Source of the DNA: Papilionanthe hookeriana x Papilionanthe teres
Taxonomy: Eukaryota > Streptophyta > Magnoliopsida > Asparagales > Orchidaceae
Reading direction: 5' to 3'
DNA length: 64,000 bases
NCBI GenBank assembly: GCA_022702705.1
Contig: CM040421.1
Location: 71,976,121-72,040,120, forward strand
In this document: positions 1 to 12,500 of the stretch, piece by piece
How the letters are laid out: the number at the start of each line of letters is the position of its first letter
How positions within the stretch are numbered: the first letter of the stretch is position 1
Translations under genes and position numbers: made by a program
The notes under the pieces: generated by a model
The model's input: the letters and a program-made list of their open reading frames with translations, nothing else
Told to the model about the DNA's origin: nothing
Database searches by the model: none

Positions 1-823
1 CCACCTACCATCAAGTGTTACTATTCTGGATTATCTCCATCTGAGGGAGATCTTGAGATGATTATTGCTTATTTGACTGACGGCACTAGAGCCTGCAAGA
101 TCCGAAATAAAAAATGGGTAAATTTCAAATCTCCAAAATTAAATGGTGTTTCAAAGGCTTGGCATTATTTTATTTCTGCTAGACATCTACCTTCCAACCA
201 CCTGAGTGAAGTCACCAGAGATCGAGCTATCTTAAACTACTGCATTCGGAGAGGAAGCCGATAGATGTCGACGAGTATCATTTATGATTACGTGGAGTCT
301 CATTGCTAGATCCGAAGCACTTACGTGGGACCGGGAATCCCATCTTTGATCTATTCTTTATGTGTAGTAATGGAGTCACCGCCGATATTTCGAGGAGAAG
401 CCGAAGTCTACTAAGCCAATTGGGCAAGAGAGTGTTAGTATCTATGATCGTCTTCGAGGGAAGAGATCGACCGCTCCTTCTACTTCTGCACACACTTCAG
501 GTAGACCTTCTACTTCTACTGCTGAGCCACCATCTAGTTTTTGGGAATCGATGCATGATCAGTTTCTAGAGTAGCAGCATGAGTTGTTTCAAACTCACTG
601 CAGAGTTGATTCTATTGATAAGAAAATTGATCATTTATCTGAGTATACCCAGAGGAAGAGTAGTTACGATGCTGAGTATGATGAAGCTCTTGTTAGATTC
701 CTGAAGGGAGAGCATGATGTTCAGTTTCCTACCTTTCCTAGTTTCTCACCATATGTTGATCCTAAGGATGTTGAGTTTTCTTTTGGTGATGATGAAGGTG
801 CTGAGGCTACAGACAGTGATTAG
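1..823 (+). pseudogene. Relic of a plant retrotransposon ORF ('putative plant transposon protein' domain), truncated by the window edge
   Basis: Frame 1 is open from base 1 to the stop after the codons for RRGSR at 262-264. It carries the pattern W..F..ARHLPSNHLSEVTRDRA, which I recognise from the 'putative plant transposon protein' domain found in many dicot Ty3/gypsy elements. The homologous reading continues in other frames: a GPGIPSLI-like stretch near 330-355, then an acidic C-terminus (frame 584-823) ending FSFGDDEGAEATDSD. At least two frameshifts and stops separate these pieces, so it is a pseudogene. It lies upstream of a polypurine tract and an LTR, so it fits the 3'-internal ORF of an Athila-like element. 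Family assignment is from memory. Confidence 0.55.
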
Positions 824-2144
824 TGGCATTATTTACCTCTGAATTGTGCTAAGTCTTTTGTTAGTTTAGTTTATTTGCTTGTATTGATTGTTGTTTTTTG
901 TTTGCTAGTTTAGATCTGTTTATTTACTTTGTGTGGATTGTTGGGTGTTAAGACTGTTGTTAGAGTATTTTTAATGTATTGTGTTTAAGATTGAAATTTG
1001 GATAAATTTATGTTTATTTCGTTTCGAATTTACTCGTTTAATAGTTAGTATTGTTGTTATATTTCTGTTATTATAAGTAGTATAGTCATTTAATTTAATT
1101 ACTAATGAGCCTGTTTACTTTTATACCTACTTCATTATTTCAGCATTATTCATAAAAGCATGTGTAGAAGTAAATTTTTCTTTCTAGAATGTTTTTTTAC
1201 ATACTTATAAAAATTCCTTTTTAAAATTATGTTTTTCTTTCTCTCATACTTTAAAAAAAATTATGATAGATCAAAACTTAAGTTTGGGGGGGAAAGGGAA
1301 AATACATTCAAATTTAAATTTTATTTGTCCTTAAAAAACTAATATTTTCTTAAAATAAAAATTTTTTAACATAACATGAGGAATGAAGAATCTATTTAAG
1401 ATCACTTAAATTTTTGAAATTATAAATAATTTAGTGGACTTAACCAAATATTTTATTAACTTTGATTGATTTTAAGAATAGAATTTTTCAACTTAAAGAA
1501 GAATAAAATCAATAAATTTTTCTATTCATAGTAGAGATAATTGAATTTTAGAAGTATTAAGAAAAAAAAAATTATAACTCCAAAAAGAATAGATTGAAAT
1601 TCTTTTTGAAATCTATTTATGTTATAATAATTAAGTGAAAATGTATAAGTTTGAAAATATAAGCTAAGGATAGTGAAGTTCAAAACCATTAACGAAGCTA
1701 TCCAGATACGATAATCCTCTCTTCAAAAAAAGAGAGGAGAAGCTTCGAGGAAATGCCTAATCAAAATCGGCTTCACTTGAATTAACTTATAAAAAGAAAA
1801 TTGATTACATTTATTACTTAATTTTTATATATGTATTTTTATTAGAAAAGAATTTCATGAAGATCTTTTTCTTGTGAATAATTTATGTGATCTTAATATC
1901 ATAAACTACAATTATTTTCGAAGTGAATGAAAAATTTTTGAAGTCTTGTGATTTGATAGTTAGAATATTCTTTAAATTCTTAAAATTATACTTAGTGAAA
2001 TTTGGTTAATGATTTACTAAAGCCTTTATAAAATCAAAAATCTTAAGAAGTCTTAAATATTTACTTTTTTATTCCAAATATTATACATTTTATATAGTAA
2101 AATGGGTTACTTGAGGACAAGCAACGTTTAAGTTTGGGGGATTT
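824..2144 (+). other. 3' non-coding internal region of an Athila-like element, ending in a polypurine tract
   Basis: AT-rich sequence without credible ORFs. It contains two G-runs preceded by AAGTTT (about 1279-1291 and 2130-2140). The second follows the words ACTTGAGGACAAGC and lies directly before the LTR start TGATCC. This arrangement (TTGAGGACAAGC, then AAGTTTGGGGG, then the LTR) is characteristic of the 3' end of Athila-like Ty3/gypsy elements. The second G-run is taken as the functional polypurine tract and the first as an upstream duplicate. Confidence 0.6.
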
Positions 2145-3921
2145 TGATCCAAGGAAAAAATTCCTATTTTTATGCCTTGATTTTTATTAAATTTTAAGGA
2201 TATTATGCTTTAATGAAAGGTATCTTTGTATTTTTGGATGTAGGTGATGCAAAAATGATCAAGAAGGAGAAAAATATGAAAAAGGAGCAAAAATAAGCAA
2301 AAAGGAGCAAAAATAGAGCCAAAATGCAAAATTTTCGAAATTATTGGCATGGCGCCTAGGCGCCAGAGTCCGGCGCCTAAGCGCCAGCTTGATACAAAAA
2401 ACTGTTAAGTTGTTGATGACTTTTGGGCAGTTATTTTGACGGTGTGAGCGGTTATTGGACCTTCTAGAAGACTGACAGTTGTTCCTGATTTATAGGACAT
2501 TTGATATAATGTATTTGGACGCTTCAAAACGGTTTTAATCGTGAAGAGGTGCGATCCAAAGTGAAGAGGTGCGAAGAACTGGACGCGGTGTCCGGCACCT
2601 GGACGCCAGATTCCGGCGCCTAGGCGCCAGACACACCTTCTAGAAGATTCATTGAATATGGACACATTTTGAAGAGGTGCCTTGAGGCAACCCTTGAAGC
2701 CTATAAATAGGAGGGTATTTCTTTAGAGAAAAACGCCCCCATCAACCCTTCCCTATCTAGAGTCCTATCTAGAGAGAGAATTAGAGAGATCATATTAGGG
2801 CCACCTTTTACTTTCCTTCATAAATTAGTGAGTTTATTTTAGAGTTTGTATTCAGAGTTTAAAAGAGTTGGTGCATCTGTAGTTCATTAAGTTGTGGAGT
2901 CAGTTGGAATCAGAAGTTCAGTAGAAGAAACATCTAAGATAAGTATTTTAATTTTGATTCAAAGTTTATTTATTATGTTTTGTTATTTAATTTCAATGTG
3001 TTATGAGTAGTTACTTTACTTTCTCCTTTCAATTATGAAAAGATAGATAAGATAATACAAAATTCGTCGGAGAATTAAAATCATATATTTTCAAAACATT
3101 GTGATGATATTAATACCAGTTCTTAATTTACTATTTAATTTGGTCATTTAAATTGTTAAAACCTGTTGAAGAGTTTTGAGACCTAGAAGGAGATGAATTC
3201 TTAACTTGTAAATATCACATGAATCCTTGGGTAGTCGAAGGCCTTGTGGGGGTTATTCAAGGTGAAGTGCAAATAAATAGGAAGATATTATATAATGGGC
3301 GTAGAATTGATAAGTTTTTAGAGTGACAGACTAAATTCTTGTGATTTGGTTTATAGAAAAGGAAATGGTCACTAGTAGGGCCGACCATAGCCACCCTTGG
3401 ACATCTAGTAGTGTGAGCCTAGATTAACCCATTCTACTAACAATACATCCGGACCTGATCTATAGGTTAGCCAATGTTCTTTGCACCTGGATCAAAGGGT
3501 AAAGAATATGAATGCTTCTATTTGGCACAATACCATAAATTTATATTCTCCATGAATATTATCATTATCTTTGAAAATCTTGGATTAATTGAAAGAGAGA
3601 AAGTTGCTTTCTTATTGCTATTTACATCAATTATTTTATTCCTGTTTTATTATTGCATCTAGTAAATTAAAGATTATAAAAGAAATACTTTAAAATAAAA
3701 ATATTTATAAATCTATAACTCTCTCCTCGTGGGATCGATATCGGGGTCTTTGTTTCAAAGCCCTATATTACTTGAAACGATACGTATACTTGCGTAGAAC
3801 CCCTAGTGTGTAAAGTATTTCCATAAAATTATATTTATATACACTAGTCGCTATTATTATTTATAACATATATTTTTGAAAGCATTAATTAGTACGTAGA
3901 TCTTCAGAGGACTTCGGGTCA
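2145..3921 (+). repeat. LTR of an Athila-like Ty3/gypsy element (LTR-1)
   Basis: Begins TGATCC immediately after the polypurine tract and ends GGGTCA just before a primer-binding-site-like sequence, giving 1,777 bp with TG...CA ends. The 5' part carries GC-rich motifs with GGCGCCTAGGCGCC palindromes (about 2351-2390 and 2614-2632). TATAAATAG at 2701-2709 could be the LTR TATA box. The 3' part contains CTCGTGGGATCGATATCGG and the words CTTGAAACGATACGTATACTTGCG, which recur at 58.1 kb. An internal 3' end lies on its left and a PBS on its right, so it serves as 3' LTR for the left relic and 5' LTR for the right one. Confidence 0.65.
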
Positions 3922-3927
3922 AGTTTT

Positions 3928-3945
3928 TAGCATCGTTGTCGGGGA
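3928..3945 (+). promoter_or_regulatory. Decayed primer-binding site, tRNA-Asp type
   Basis: TAGCATCGTTGTCGGGGA lies a few bases after the LTR end. It matches the Athila-type PBS (TGGCGCCGTTGCCGGGGA, complementary to a tRNA-Asp 3' end, from memory) at 14 of 18 positions. All four differences are C-to-T or G-to-A transitions. Confidence 0.55.
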
Positions 3946-4489
3946 AGGGGATTTTAATACGCATATATTTATATCGGGTCAGTGAGTAACCTATAAAATC
4001 GGATCCCAAGCTTGCAAGACTTATTAAATTACTAATCTAGGCTTAGCAAAACTCCTCTCACCTCTTGGATAGTACAAGAGTGACCACTAACATCTTTTCT
4101 AAGAGGCTCCAGAAATAAAAATTTGACCAATAATTTGCCAGCTACTAAAGGTTTTTAGAAAAATCTAAATTAGTATTTCACACACAAAAACCCTGGAGCG
4201 GGTGCTTATTTACATGAAATTCATAACTAATATACTTGAGAAGAAGAGGAAACTAGGAAATTTTAAAAATTTAGTCCAAGCCAAGGAATGTAGGAATATA
4301 ATGTTATAGAAAGTGCCACAAAAGCTCAAGGATTCCAGTAGCTTTATTATATTGTGTATTATTGAAAACATATTTTTTTTTAGGAGAGCCCTTTGTGTCT
4401 TAAGACCAAATATCAACTTCATGCTCCTTTCCACTTGCAAAAAACTATGATTAGGAGAAGTCTGACCCGCCAAATTGACCATGCAATTA

Positions 4490-5423
4490 GTGAATCGATC
4501 TTTGACCCAATCTAGAGGGTGATAAAGGATGTTTTAGTAAATGTTTACAAGTTTATCTTTTCTACTAAATATGTTGTCTTAGATAGGGAGGAAGATATGA
4601 AGATCCTGATTATACTTGCTAGAACCATGTTAGCCAAGAGAAAAAGCAATAATTGATGTTTAGAAGAGAGAACATACAGTTAGAGTTAACAATCAGGAGG
4701 TGAATTTTGATGTGTTGAAATTGATGAAGTTTTCCTAAAACTCTAGAAATGATCAAGGCTATAGAGTAGATGTGGTAGAAGTAGTTGATAGCTAATGTTT
4801 TGAATCTATAGAATTGAACCTTGTAGAGTAATTTATGGTGGACAAATTTTATTATAAAAATATTAAGGAAGAATTTGCTATATTTCTTAGGTGGATCCTA
4901 GAATTATTTAGGATAAAGTTGAGCTTGTGGAAACCATGCCCCACGTCAAGCTTGTTTGTCCATATAAGGAGCTTCAAAATTAGAATTGAGAAGTCCCCCT
5001 AAGCATCTCGAGTATGAATTTTTAGGAGAACCATCCACATTCTCACAAATGATTTTTGTTGAGTCGACTGAATTACAAGAGACGAAGTTAATGAAAGCTT
5101 TGGATCAAGAGGTGTTTTTTAGGTTTTACCATCTGAGTCGACATAAGACATATCCTTAGAAGAGTTCTGCATGTGTGGGATGGAGAGATTATAAAAAACT
5201 TTGAACAATGGTGTGAGAAAGAACATATGTATTCTGGAAGACCCAAGGTTATGAATGAGATTTGATAACTTTGGTAATTCTAGGACATTTAAAATTTGAG
5301 AATATTGCTTAGAGATTGCTGAAAAAGGAAATTTGATACTGGAAAAATATTTTAGGTTCAACTTGATTATAGGTCAGACTGATGATGTTAAACTAAGTGC
5401 TACTTTGGAGGCAACCCACATGT
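4490..5423 (+). pseudogene. Decayed Athila-like pol remnant: end of protease, linker, end of pol
   Basis: Three short blocks of recognisable Ty3/gypsy coding sequence remain on the plus strand. 4528-4660 reads as a protease C-terminal stretch (KFIFSTKYVVLDREEDMKI). 4675-4735 contains TVRVNNQEVNFDVLKLMKFS. 4995-5105 contains PPKHLEYEFLGEPSTFSQ, the linker before reverse transcriptase in Athila-like elements. At 5374-5423 the words GATGTTAAA and GGAGGCAACCCACATG match the conserved end of pol followed by the 3' spacer. Gag, RT, RNase H and integrase are absent, so the internal region is heavily deleted. Stops and frameshifts separate all blocks. Confidence 0.55.
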
Positions 5424-6718
5424 TATACTGTATTTTGAGCATATTTTATCCTGCATTTGCATTGAATTTATTTTGAGATTTGTGTGTTTTGCTTTAAATT
5501 TATTTTATGTGTGCTATTGATTTGAAGATTGTCATGATAGTTTTGGTTCAAAGACTTTACCTGAGTTGGTGTGGACTTTTCCTATTTGTGCCTCGATGCA
5601 GACTAATCTGTTCGTTTATGATATATATTACACTTGCCAATCTTTATGTGATTTATTTTGTTGTGATGCATTTACTTGGATAAATTCCCTGTTGTTACGT
5701 GTTATATATTATTTCATATTTGTACTCTTTTATGTGACATGTATATGAAAGAAAATAAGTTTGGGGAGGGAGTTAGACATGAATGCTTACCTATGAGTAA
5801 TTCACATACTTGAGTTGTTGACTATATTTAAGCATATTATAGAATGACTTCATTAGTAACATAATTATTCATTATATGAGAATTAAAATTGAATTTCCTA
5901 ATAACTAAGTTCTTCACTTTAATAACTTTCATATAAAGCCTAAAAAGATCTTAGAGTGATTAAAAGTGTATAATTTAAATAGAAGTAATTGCTCAAGGAT
6001 AATTACGCTTTATATTTTTTGCTCAAATAATCTAATTGATCTTAATTTTTTAATGAATTTTAATATTCTGAAATTCAAGTAAAAAATCTTTTAGGATTAA
6101 CAATTAGGGGAGAATAGACATCCACAATTCTTAAAAGAAATTTGTTCAACTAGATATAGTAATTTTCAATGAATTTAGAGAGAATTTTAAACTTAAAAAG
6201 GAGAAAAAGAAAAAAAAATGTAAAATTCTGCAAAATAATAATTCAAAACAAAGAAGTAAAAGAAAAAACAGAAATGTTTGGTATTTTTGAAGAAGAAGCT
6301 TAAAGTTGTACATGAAAGTAAAAAAGTTTGCATCAAACCCCTTTACTAATTGATAAAACTTAAAACTGTTAATGGAATTCTTAAATATTACATTTTTAAA
6401 AAATTAAGTGAATTTTGTTTATTTGATTGAGAATTAATTAACTTAAAAAATCTATAAAGAATAAATATATTTCAATCACATCAGATTAAGAGTTTTGTGA
6501 TATGCTTAAACTTAAAAGTTAATTAAAGAAAGGCTAAGTTATTAAAAATTAATAAAAATTCAACCTTGGGATGATGTTTACATATCTATTATTATAACTT
6601 AAATAATCGTGTTGAAGGATCATGAAGTACCACATGAGAGCTAGGAAAATTATTTAAATATATCTCATTATAAATATGAGGTTACTTGAAGGCAAGTAAA
6701 AAGTAAGTTTATGAAAAT
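5424..6718 (+). other. 3' non-coding spacer of a second Athila-like relic
   Basis: AT-rich and without credible coding capacity. An AAGTTTGGGGAGGG polypurine run lies at about 5757-5770. Near 6690 the words TTACTTGAAGGCAAG precede a weakened polypurine tract, paralleling the arrangement before LTR-1. Confidence 0.4.
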
Positions 6719-8150
6719 TGTTGTTAATCAATTTTGTGATATTGTTTTATCATAAATTCCATACTCTATTTTTATATTATGATGATTTTAGGCTTGTAGA
6801 AGGTATCTGTGCTATGTTTTATAGATTACAGGTGTCAAGCGCTTGTCTTGAAGCCAAAATGAACAAAATAAGGGGACTTCGTACCAACATCCCCCTCGAG
6901 CGTACCAAAATCAGTGCTCTAGAGAAAGGGCACTTGCAACATAGAGATAGTGGAATTATTACACTAAGTTCGACGTGTTATACTGCCTAATGGTGTAACT
7001 ATGCCACAATTGGGTGTACCTACGCCGCGGCTCCGCCATGTACAATTTTGGCAAAGTTTTGGATACGTTTCAGACAATAACAATTTAAGCTAATTTAAAG
7101 GGATAATTTGAGCACTTCTTGATAGCTTGGAGGCTATTCTTCTGAGATATAAGGGAGACTTGTTCTTGCCTAGGGTTTTCAGCGTTATTCTCTTATGGGA
7201 AGATTTAGGGTGTTTTTCATTAAGTGTTTTGAGAGGATTATGAGCTATTATATGAAAAAGAATTGCATTATACAGAGAGGAATTCTGTGTATTCCAAAAA
7301 AAAAAAGGATTAGTTGTGAGTTTTCTTTACTTTTATTAAATCTTAGATGTTTCAAATGAAAAATTATGCATTTTTTTACCTCATGGATCATAGCTAAATT
7401 TTCTTTCATGCTTTTGTGATGTAAAATTAATGATTTTTTTCATTGTTTTCTGATTAAATATTTTCCCAAAATATTTTCTATGCTTTTGAGTTTCACATGT
7501 TGATGTGCTGACCTTTTGATCATCATTTACTCCTGATTTGAATAATATGAATATTAAATCCATTGGTGATATAGGGCTTCTAAACATTGACTAGAAGAAA
7601 AAGTAGGTTAGCAAAAAATAATCCGGTGGAATAAACATATTACCATTAAAAAAATGTAACGTAGATGGGGGACTAGAAGATTCCTGTGAAACGCTGCATG
7701 GTTAAGTCCTTATAACTACAATAAGGTTTCCATCATTTATTATGACCTAGACATTAGCTAAAGAGGACTTATCCCTAGCTATCGAAAACTAAATGGGAAA
7801 CTCATAGAAATATATTGAGGAATCATTAGATGAGTGTTACAGGAGCATGAATCTCATCATCTTTGAAAATCTTCAAAAGTTTTTGTGTTATTTTATGATT
7901 TCTGCATTAGGATTTAAAACCTTTTACTTTTTACAAATTTGAACCTTCAAACTAAACTTAGCAGTGTAGTAAGTTTGACCATACTCTGTTTGAAAAGTTG
8001 AGAAGTGTCCTCATGGGATCGATATGCAGACTCTAATTTCATATATCACTTGATCGATTGATCGGCATATATAATTACGTTGTTAACTGATTGCTTCGTA
8101 GTAATTTCAGACATTAGGCCTCCGTAGCTGTAGACAACCATCAATTAATG
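6719..8150 (+). repeat. Second, divergent Athila-like LTR (boundaries approximate)
   Basis: Follows the TTACTTGAAGGCAAG motif. It ends in a region containing CTCATGGGATCGATATGCAG (about 8010-8030), the counterpart of CTCGTGGGATCGATATCGG in LTR-1. The two LTRs are otherwise not alignable by eye, so they appear to come from different subfamilies. The right end is unclear and no PBS was recognised. Confidence 0.35.
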
Positions 8151-8870
8151 CCCGTCGACTGCTCCTCATCACCATAGACATTCCATGCTTGCTGAAATCA
8201 TACCTAAAATACAACTGTAACATATAACATTGCATTGAAGATTCAACGACCACTGCTTACGACTATATATCATATTGAGAATATGATAACTTTTTTCAGA
8301 CTGTTGAAAAATTATGTACTTTCTATACAGACATATGTTGTATCTAGAGTAAAATTATAACCGCGCATTCTCATATGTGAGAAAAAAAAAGTATCTTTAT
8401 ACTTTAGTGGATTATTTGGAAGGGTTAGGACCCTTACTTTTTTTTTTCCTTTTTTCGAGTTTTTTCACGTAAAAATTTCTAGTATCTTCGATTATCTGTG
8501 TGCGCGCGCTGGATCTTCATTCGATGTTAAATGCTAAATTATCATTCTACTAACTCAAATTTTTAAGCACCAAACAAATATACTAAGTAAAGTTTAGGTG
8601 TTACATATATAATTTACATCCAAAGGTATATATTTATTATTTTTATTTAATTAAATTTTATTTAAAATATAATACAGAAGGAATGCAATCAAGGAGAACT
8701 AAATGCTAAGAATATACTTAGAGTTAATCAAGGAAATATACGATGGCTTGATATTAGAGTCCAAAATAAAATAATTTCAAAATATGAACATCCAAAAGTA
8801 ATGAAGAAAATCAATAAGATTATGATAATATTGGTAATAAGGGATAACAATTAATTCTTTACGCTTTAAG
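8151..8870. other. Intergenic, no gene seen
   Basis: AT-rich sequence with short homopolymer runs and a TGTGCGCGCGC patch near 8499. No supported feature. Confidence 0.5.
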
Positions 8871-8871
8871 G

Positions 8872-9285
8872 TGTTGTTTGGCAAAAGATAAGATTTAAAT
8901 TATTAGGATTTAGTCAATTTCGTAAATCCGGATTTACTAAAATATTAAATGGGTTAAATCTCGAAAACTGTATAACAATGAAATCCTGTAGATTTAGTAA
9001 ATCCATTAAAACTGATTGGGAAGTTCTGCCTACATCCAGGTAAATCTCAATGGCTCTATCCCGTAAATCCCGTAAATGTCGTAAATTCTCCGTTTGTGGG
9101 AGTTAGTAAATCCGAGATTTACCGCCGAATCCGTGAAATCCAGATTTATCAAATCCGTAGGATTTAGTAAACCCGAGATTTACAACCGAAATCTATGGCC
9201 TTATTTTGTCCAAAATGTTCGTCTGGCAAGATTTAGCCTTCATCAAGGTTAAATCTCGCTCTAAATCCATTACCCGACAGCCTTT
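8872..9285. mobile_element. Candidate MITE rich in GTAAATCC / GGATTTA words
   Basis: About 410 bp bounded by CGCTTTAAGG on the left and CCTTTAAAGC on the right, a plausible imperfect 8-bp target duplication. The left interior GTGTTGTTTGGCA is partly mirrored at the right end by GGCTGTCGGGTAATGG on the reverse strand. The interior is built from many direct and inverted copies of GATTTAGTAAATCC. It is non-coding. The superfamily is not certain; terminal GTGTTGTTTGG resembles hAT- or PIF-type MITEs. Confidence 0.4.
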
Positions 9286-9573
9286 AAAGCTTTAAATTAA
9301 ACAAATTGTGGGAGAAAAAACAATCACAAGAAACAATATCAGTTTGGATGAAAAAAAAAATGAACAATCATAAACTCTTAAAGTAATTTGTGGTCATTTC
9401 CTTATTACTTATATATTGACTATATTCATCTCATTGAACTCAATTGTTAATAGAGATTAGTAATCGCAAGTACTCATGATATATATATTCCATAAAATCT
9501 TTAAGACATTAAGGCATGGACATGGAGCTTAATATATCTCATAATTATATCCCCTCATTGACAACACAACTCA

Positions 9574-12500
9574 TTATTGCTGCCTAAAAAATGCTATCAT
9601 GGAATCATACACCACTTGCTTGGCAGAAACTCCCATTATAAAATCAAGATGAGCATAATTCTGTACAAAGTGAACAATCAGCTTTTCAGGTTGATGGAAC
9701 TTCAGATCATCAAGCAAATGCCCAACATCTTCTACGTCAGAAAGAGAGTCTCTCCCCCCATAGCTCAGGTAAAGCGGCAAACTGTTTGGAATATTTGATA
9801 AATTGTACACTGGAGGTGTGCTCTGCCCATATTTCTCTATATTTCCATTTCCATAATTGTATTTTGTTAAGATACGATCTCTGAATGCTGCAAATTCACT
9901 CAATATAAATAAATACATAAAAAATAAACTACAAAATACTCGCATAAACTGATGACTTACTTTGTGCTAGATGTACCATGTTTTTGGTTGAAGTTGGCTG
10001 CGGTTCATACTTGAGAAATAATTCAACCGTTGAACCATTAAGACAACAGTTGCTACCTGTGAAATAAAAAAGAAGAAAGAGCAAAGTGAGATTGGTGGGG
10101 CTTTTGGGACACATACATACCACATAAGGACTACACAATTCTTATGTATTTAGATATCTAACACCCCAACATTGATAATTTCATACATATACCACTCAAA
10201 TGTTTGAAAATAAAGCTATATATATTAATAATATATACCTGTAAATTCGGTGAGGAGGTCATAGCAGTTCACCCCAGGATAACTACAAAGTTTGTTCAAG
10301 CACTTGGATGCTTCCAATCTGTTAACTGAGAGGTTTAAAAGACTTGTTTTTACATATTCATATTTACTTAAATTAATTCCTTATTTCTTACCCTTTGGGA
10401 TCGAATTCTGCCAGTCCTAGCAAATTACTCAAGATCTAATCAATGAGAATTTAACCTTATTAGATTAAGCAGTGATCTAATCAATCAAAATTAAAGGAAA
10501 AAAATAGTTATTTACCTCACCCACGAAGAGCTTGGCAGCAAGAATGCCTAACTTCGTTTTCATGTGATCCAGGTAGGCAACTGGACTCAGAAGGGCAGCT
10601 GAAGATAGCTTGTCCACTAGCCTTCTCTCCGAGAAAGATGCTAAGGCAATTAGAGTTCCCTGCAATTATATATAAATATATTAGCAAACAGTAAACATTT
10701 TTTTCAATTTTATTATATTTATGGCTGCATAGTTTTCATTTTTACTGGAAATTATATAATAAGAGTTGAATAGAGGAGCAAGAATTAATAATCAAAAAGC
10801 ATTAATTTTTTCGATGGCTCAAAATATTTCAGCAGAAAATTCTGAAAAATAATTAAATAAATAGAAAAAAAACTTCCTTACATACCAATGAGTGCCCAAC
10901 GTAGTGAAGCTTCTGATTTGTGTTTTTGGAAACCAGGTCAATCATAGCTGGGAGATCATTGGCTGCTAGCTCATCCCAGGACCACGCCCAGTAAGCCTAT
11001 TTATTTATATGTACTCAACTTTATTTATTCCTAAAAATAATTTATATGTGCATATAAAATGGCATCATATCATCACAATAAATTAGATGTGATTCATATA
11101 ATATGTCCCATGTTTAATAGTTATGTTGGAAGTAGATTTGCATTATAGTGATATGCTTGCACAAATGTTAAAATGAGAATAAAAATAGTGATTTTTATAA
11201 ACTATAATTAAAACTAAATCATGATGAAAGAAATTAATTAATAAATGAGATCTAAGTTCTTAAGCTGAATTACATACCTGACTGAACTACTTCTAATGTT
11301 AGATACAAATCTAGCTTTAATATTAATAAATACATTTATAGCATTTGTATGTCATCAAAACTTGTAAGTTGAAAAAAGTTGTCTCTTACACACTACCAAA
11401 AAAGAGTATAAGGGTTTTAAGTACCAATCACGGAGATCACATCATCATGCACCTAACATTGCATTCATGTGGTAGCTTGTGATCGGGTGCCTTTTAGGTG
11501 CGATACCCTCCCCTAATAATAGAGAAAATATTGAGTCCGGACAATGAACGCGATAAACTAGAAATCCTCTTCGCGAAAAGAAAAAATTCAGTGTTTCGCG
11601 TCAATTGTCCGGACACAGCTCAATATTTTCTCCTAATATAGGGAGTTCATAAGATATGTAAAAGTCAAATGTTTAAATTTAGAGCGTGGTGAGATTTGAT
11701 TAATTATATTAAAAGATTCAAAATTTTACTGAACTTTAATCTTATTTATCCGATGAGATAAATGAAGCCCATGGGATATTTAACTGTAAAAAGAACTAAA
11801 TTGAGGGTGGTAATTGCAAGTTATATACCGGGTCGGTTGACGAAAGAGACACGTGGCGACGGCTGGAACGGGTGCCTCTCATGTTACCAATCCAGACGTC
11901 AAAGCCGTTATCAGCGAGTACGAAGGCCAGAGATTGCTCCGGAAGGTTCAATAGCCACGACATGCCATCCTGCAATTATGTTATTTTATTTCTCATTACT
12001 AATCTGATGAGTAATAAATTAAAATTTTAAAATCATATATTCATATTCTAGAGTTCTTAAACTTTATTATTGTACGTTATGATCGCCTAAATATTTTATA
12101 TTTAAGTATATTTATGCATATTATATAAAATACTTGTAAAATGCACATATGTTATTTTTAATAAAAATACCAAATTACGGCAGTTTTTGATATATAGAAA
12201 TAACCTCTATTTTAATCAAAACCAATCGCTTTATGTGGCTTTAGGACTTTTATTCTGGCGTGTGGAATTGAAGAACCGGTTTTATTTTTAGTGTAATATT
12301 TAATCTTTTTTAAAGTATTAGACAAATAAATATACTGACGGTGTAAAAATATTAAATTATCTAAATTTAAAAAAAAAATTATATTAAAAAATTTGGATTA
12401 ACTTAATGCCGTCTGAAATGAATATTTATAATCGGATAATTTGTTAGTTCCAATTTGTACTATTTCTAAATTCCACGTCGAGAGAGAGAGAGAGAGTGAG

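Noticed and set aside
4210..5361. Minus-strand ORFs of 80-90 codons near 4.2-5.4 kb
   Set aside because: Antisense to the decayed pol remnant that is recognisable on the plus strand.
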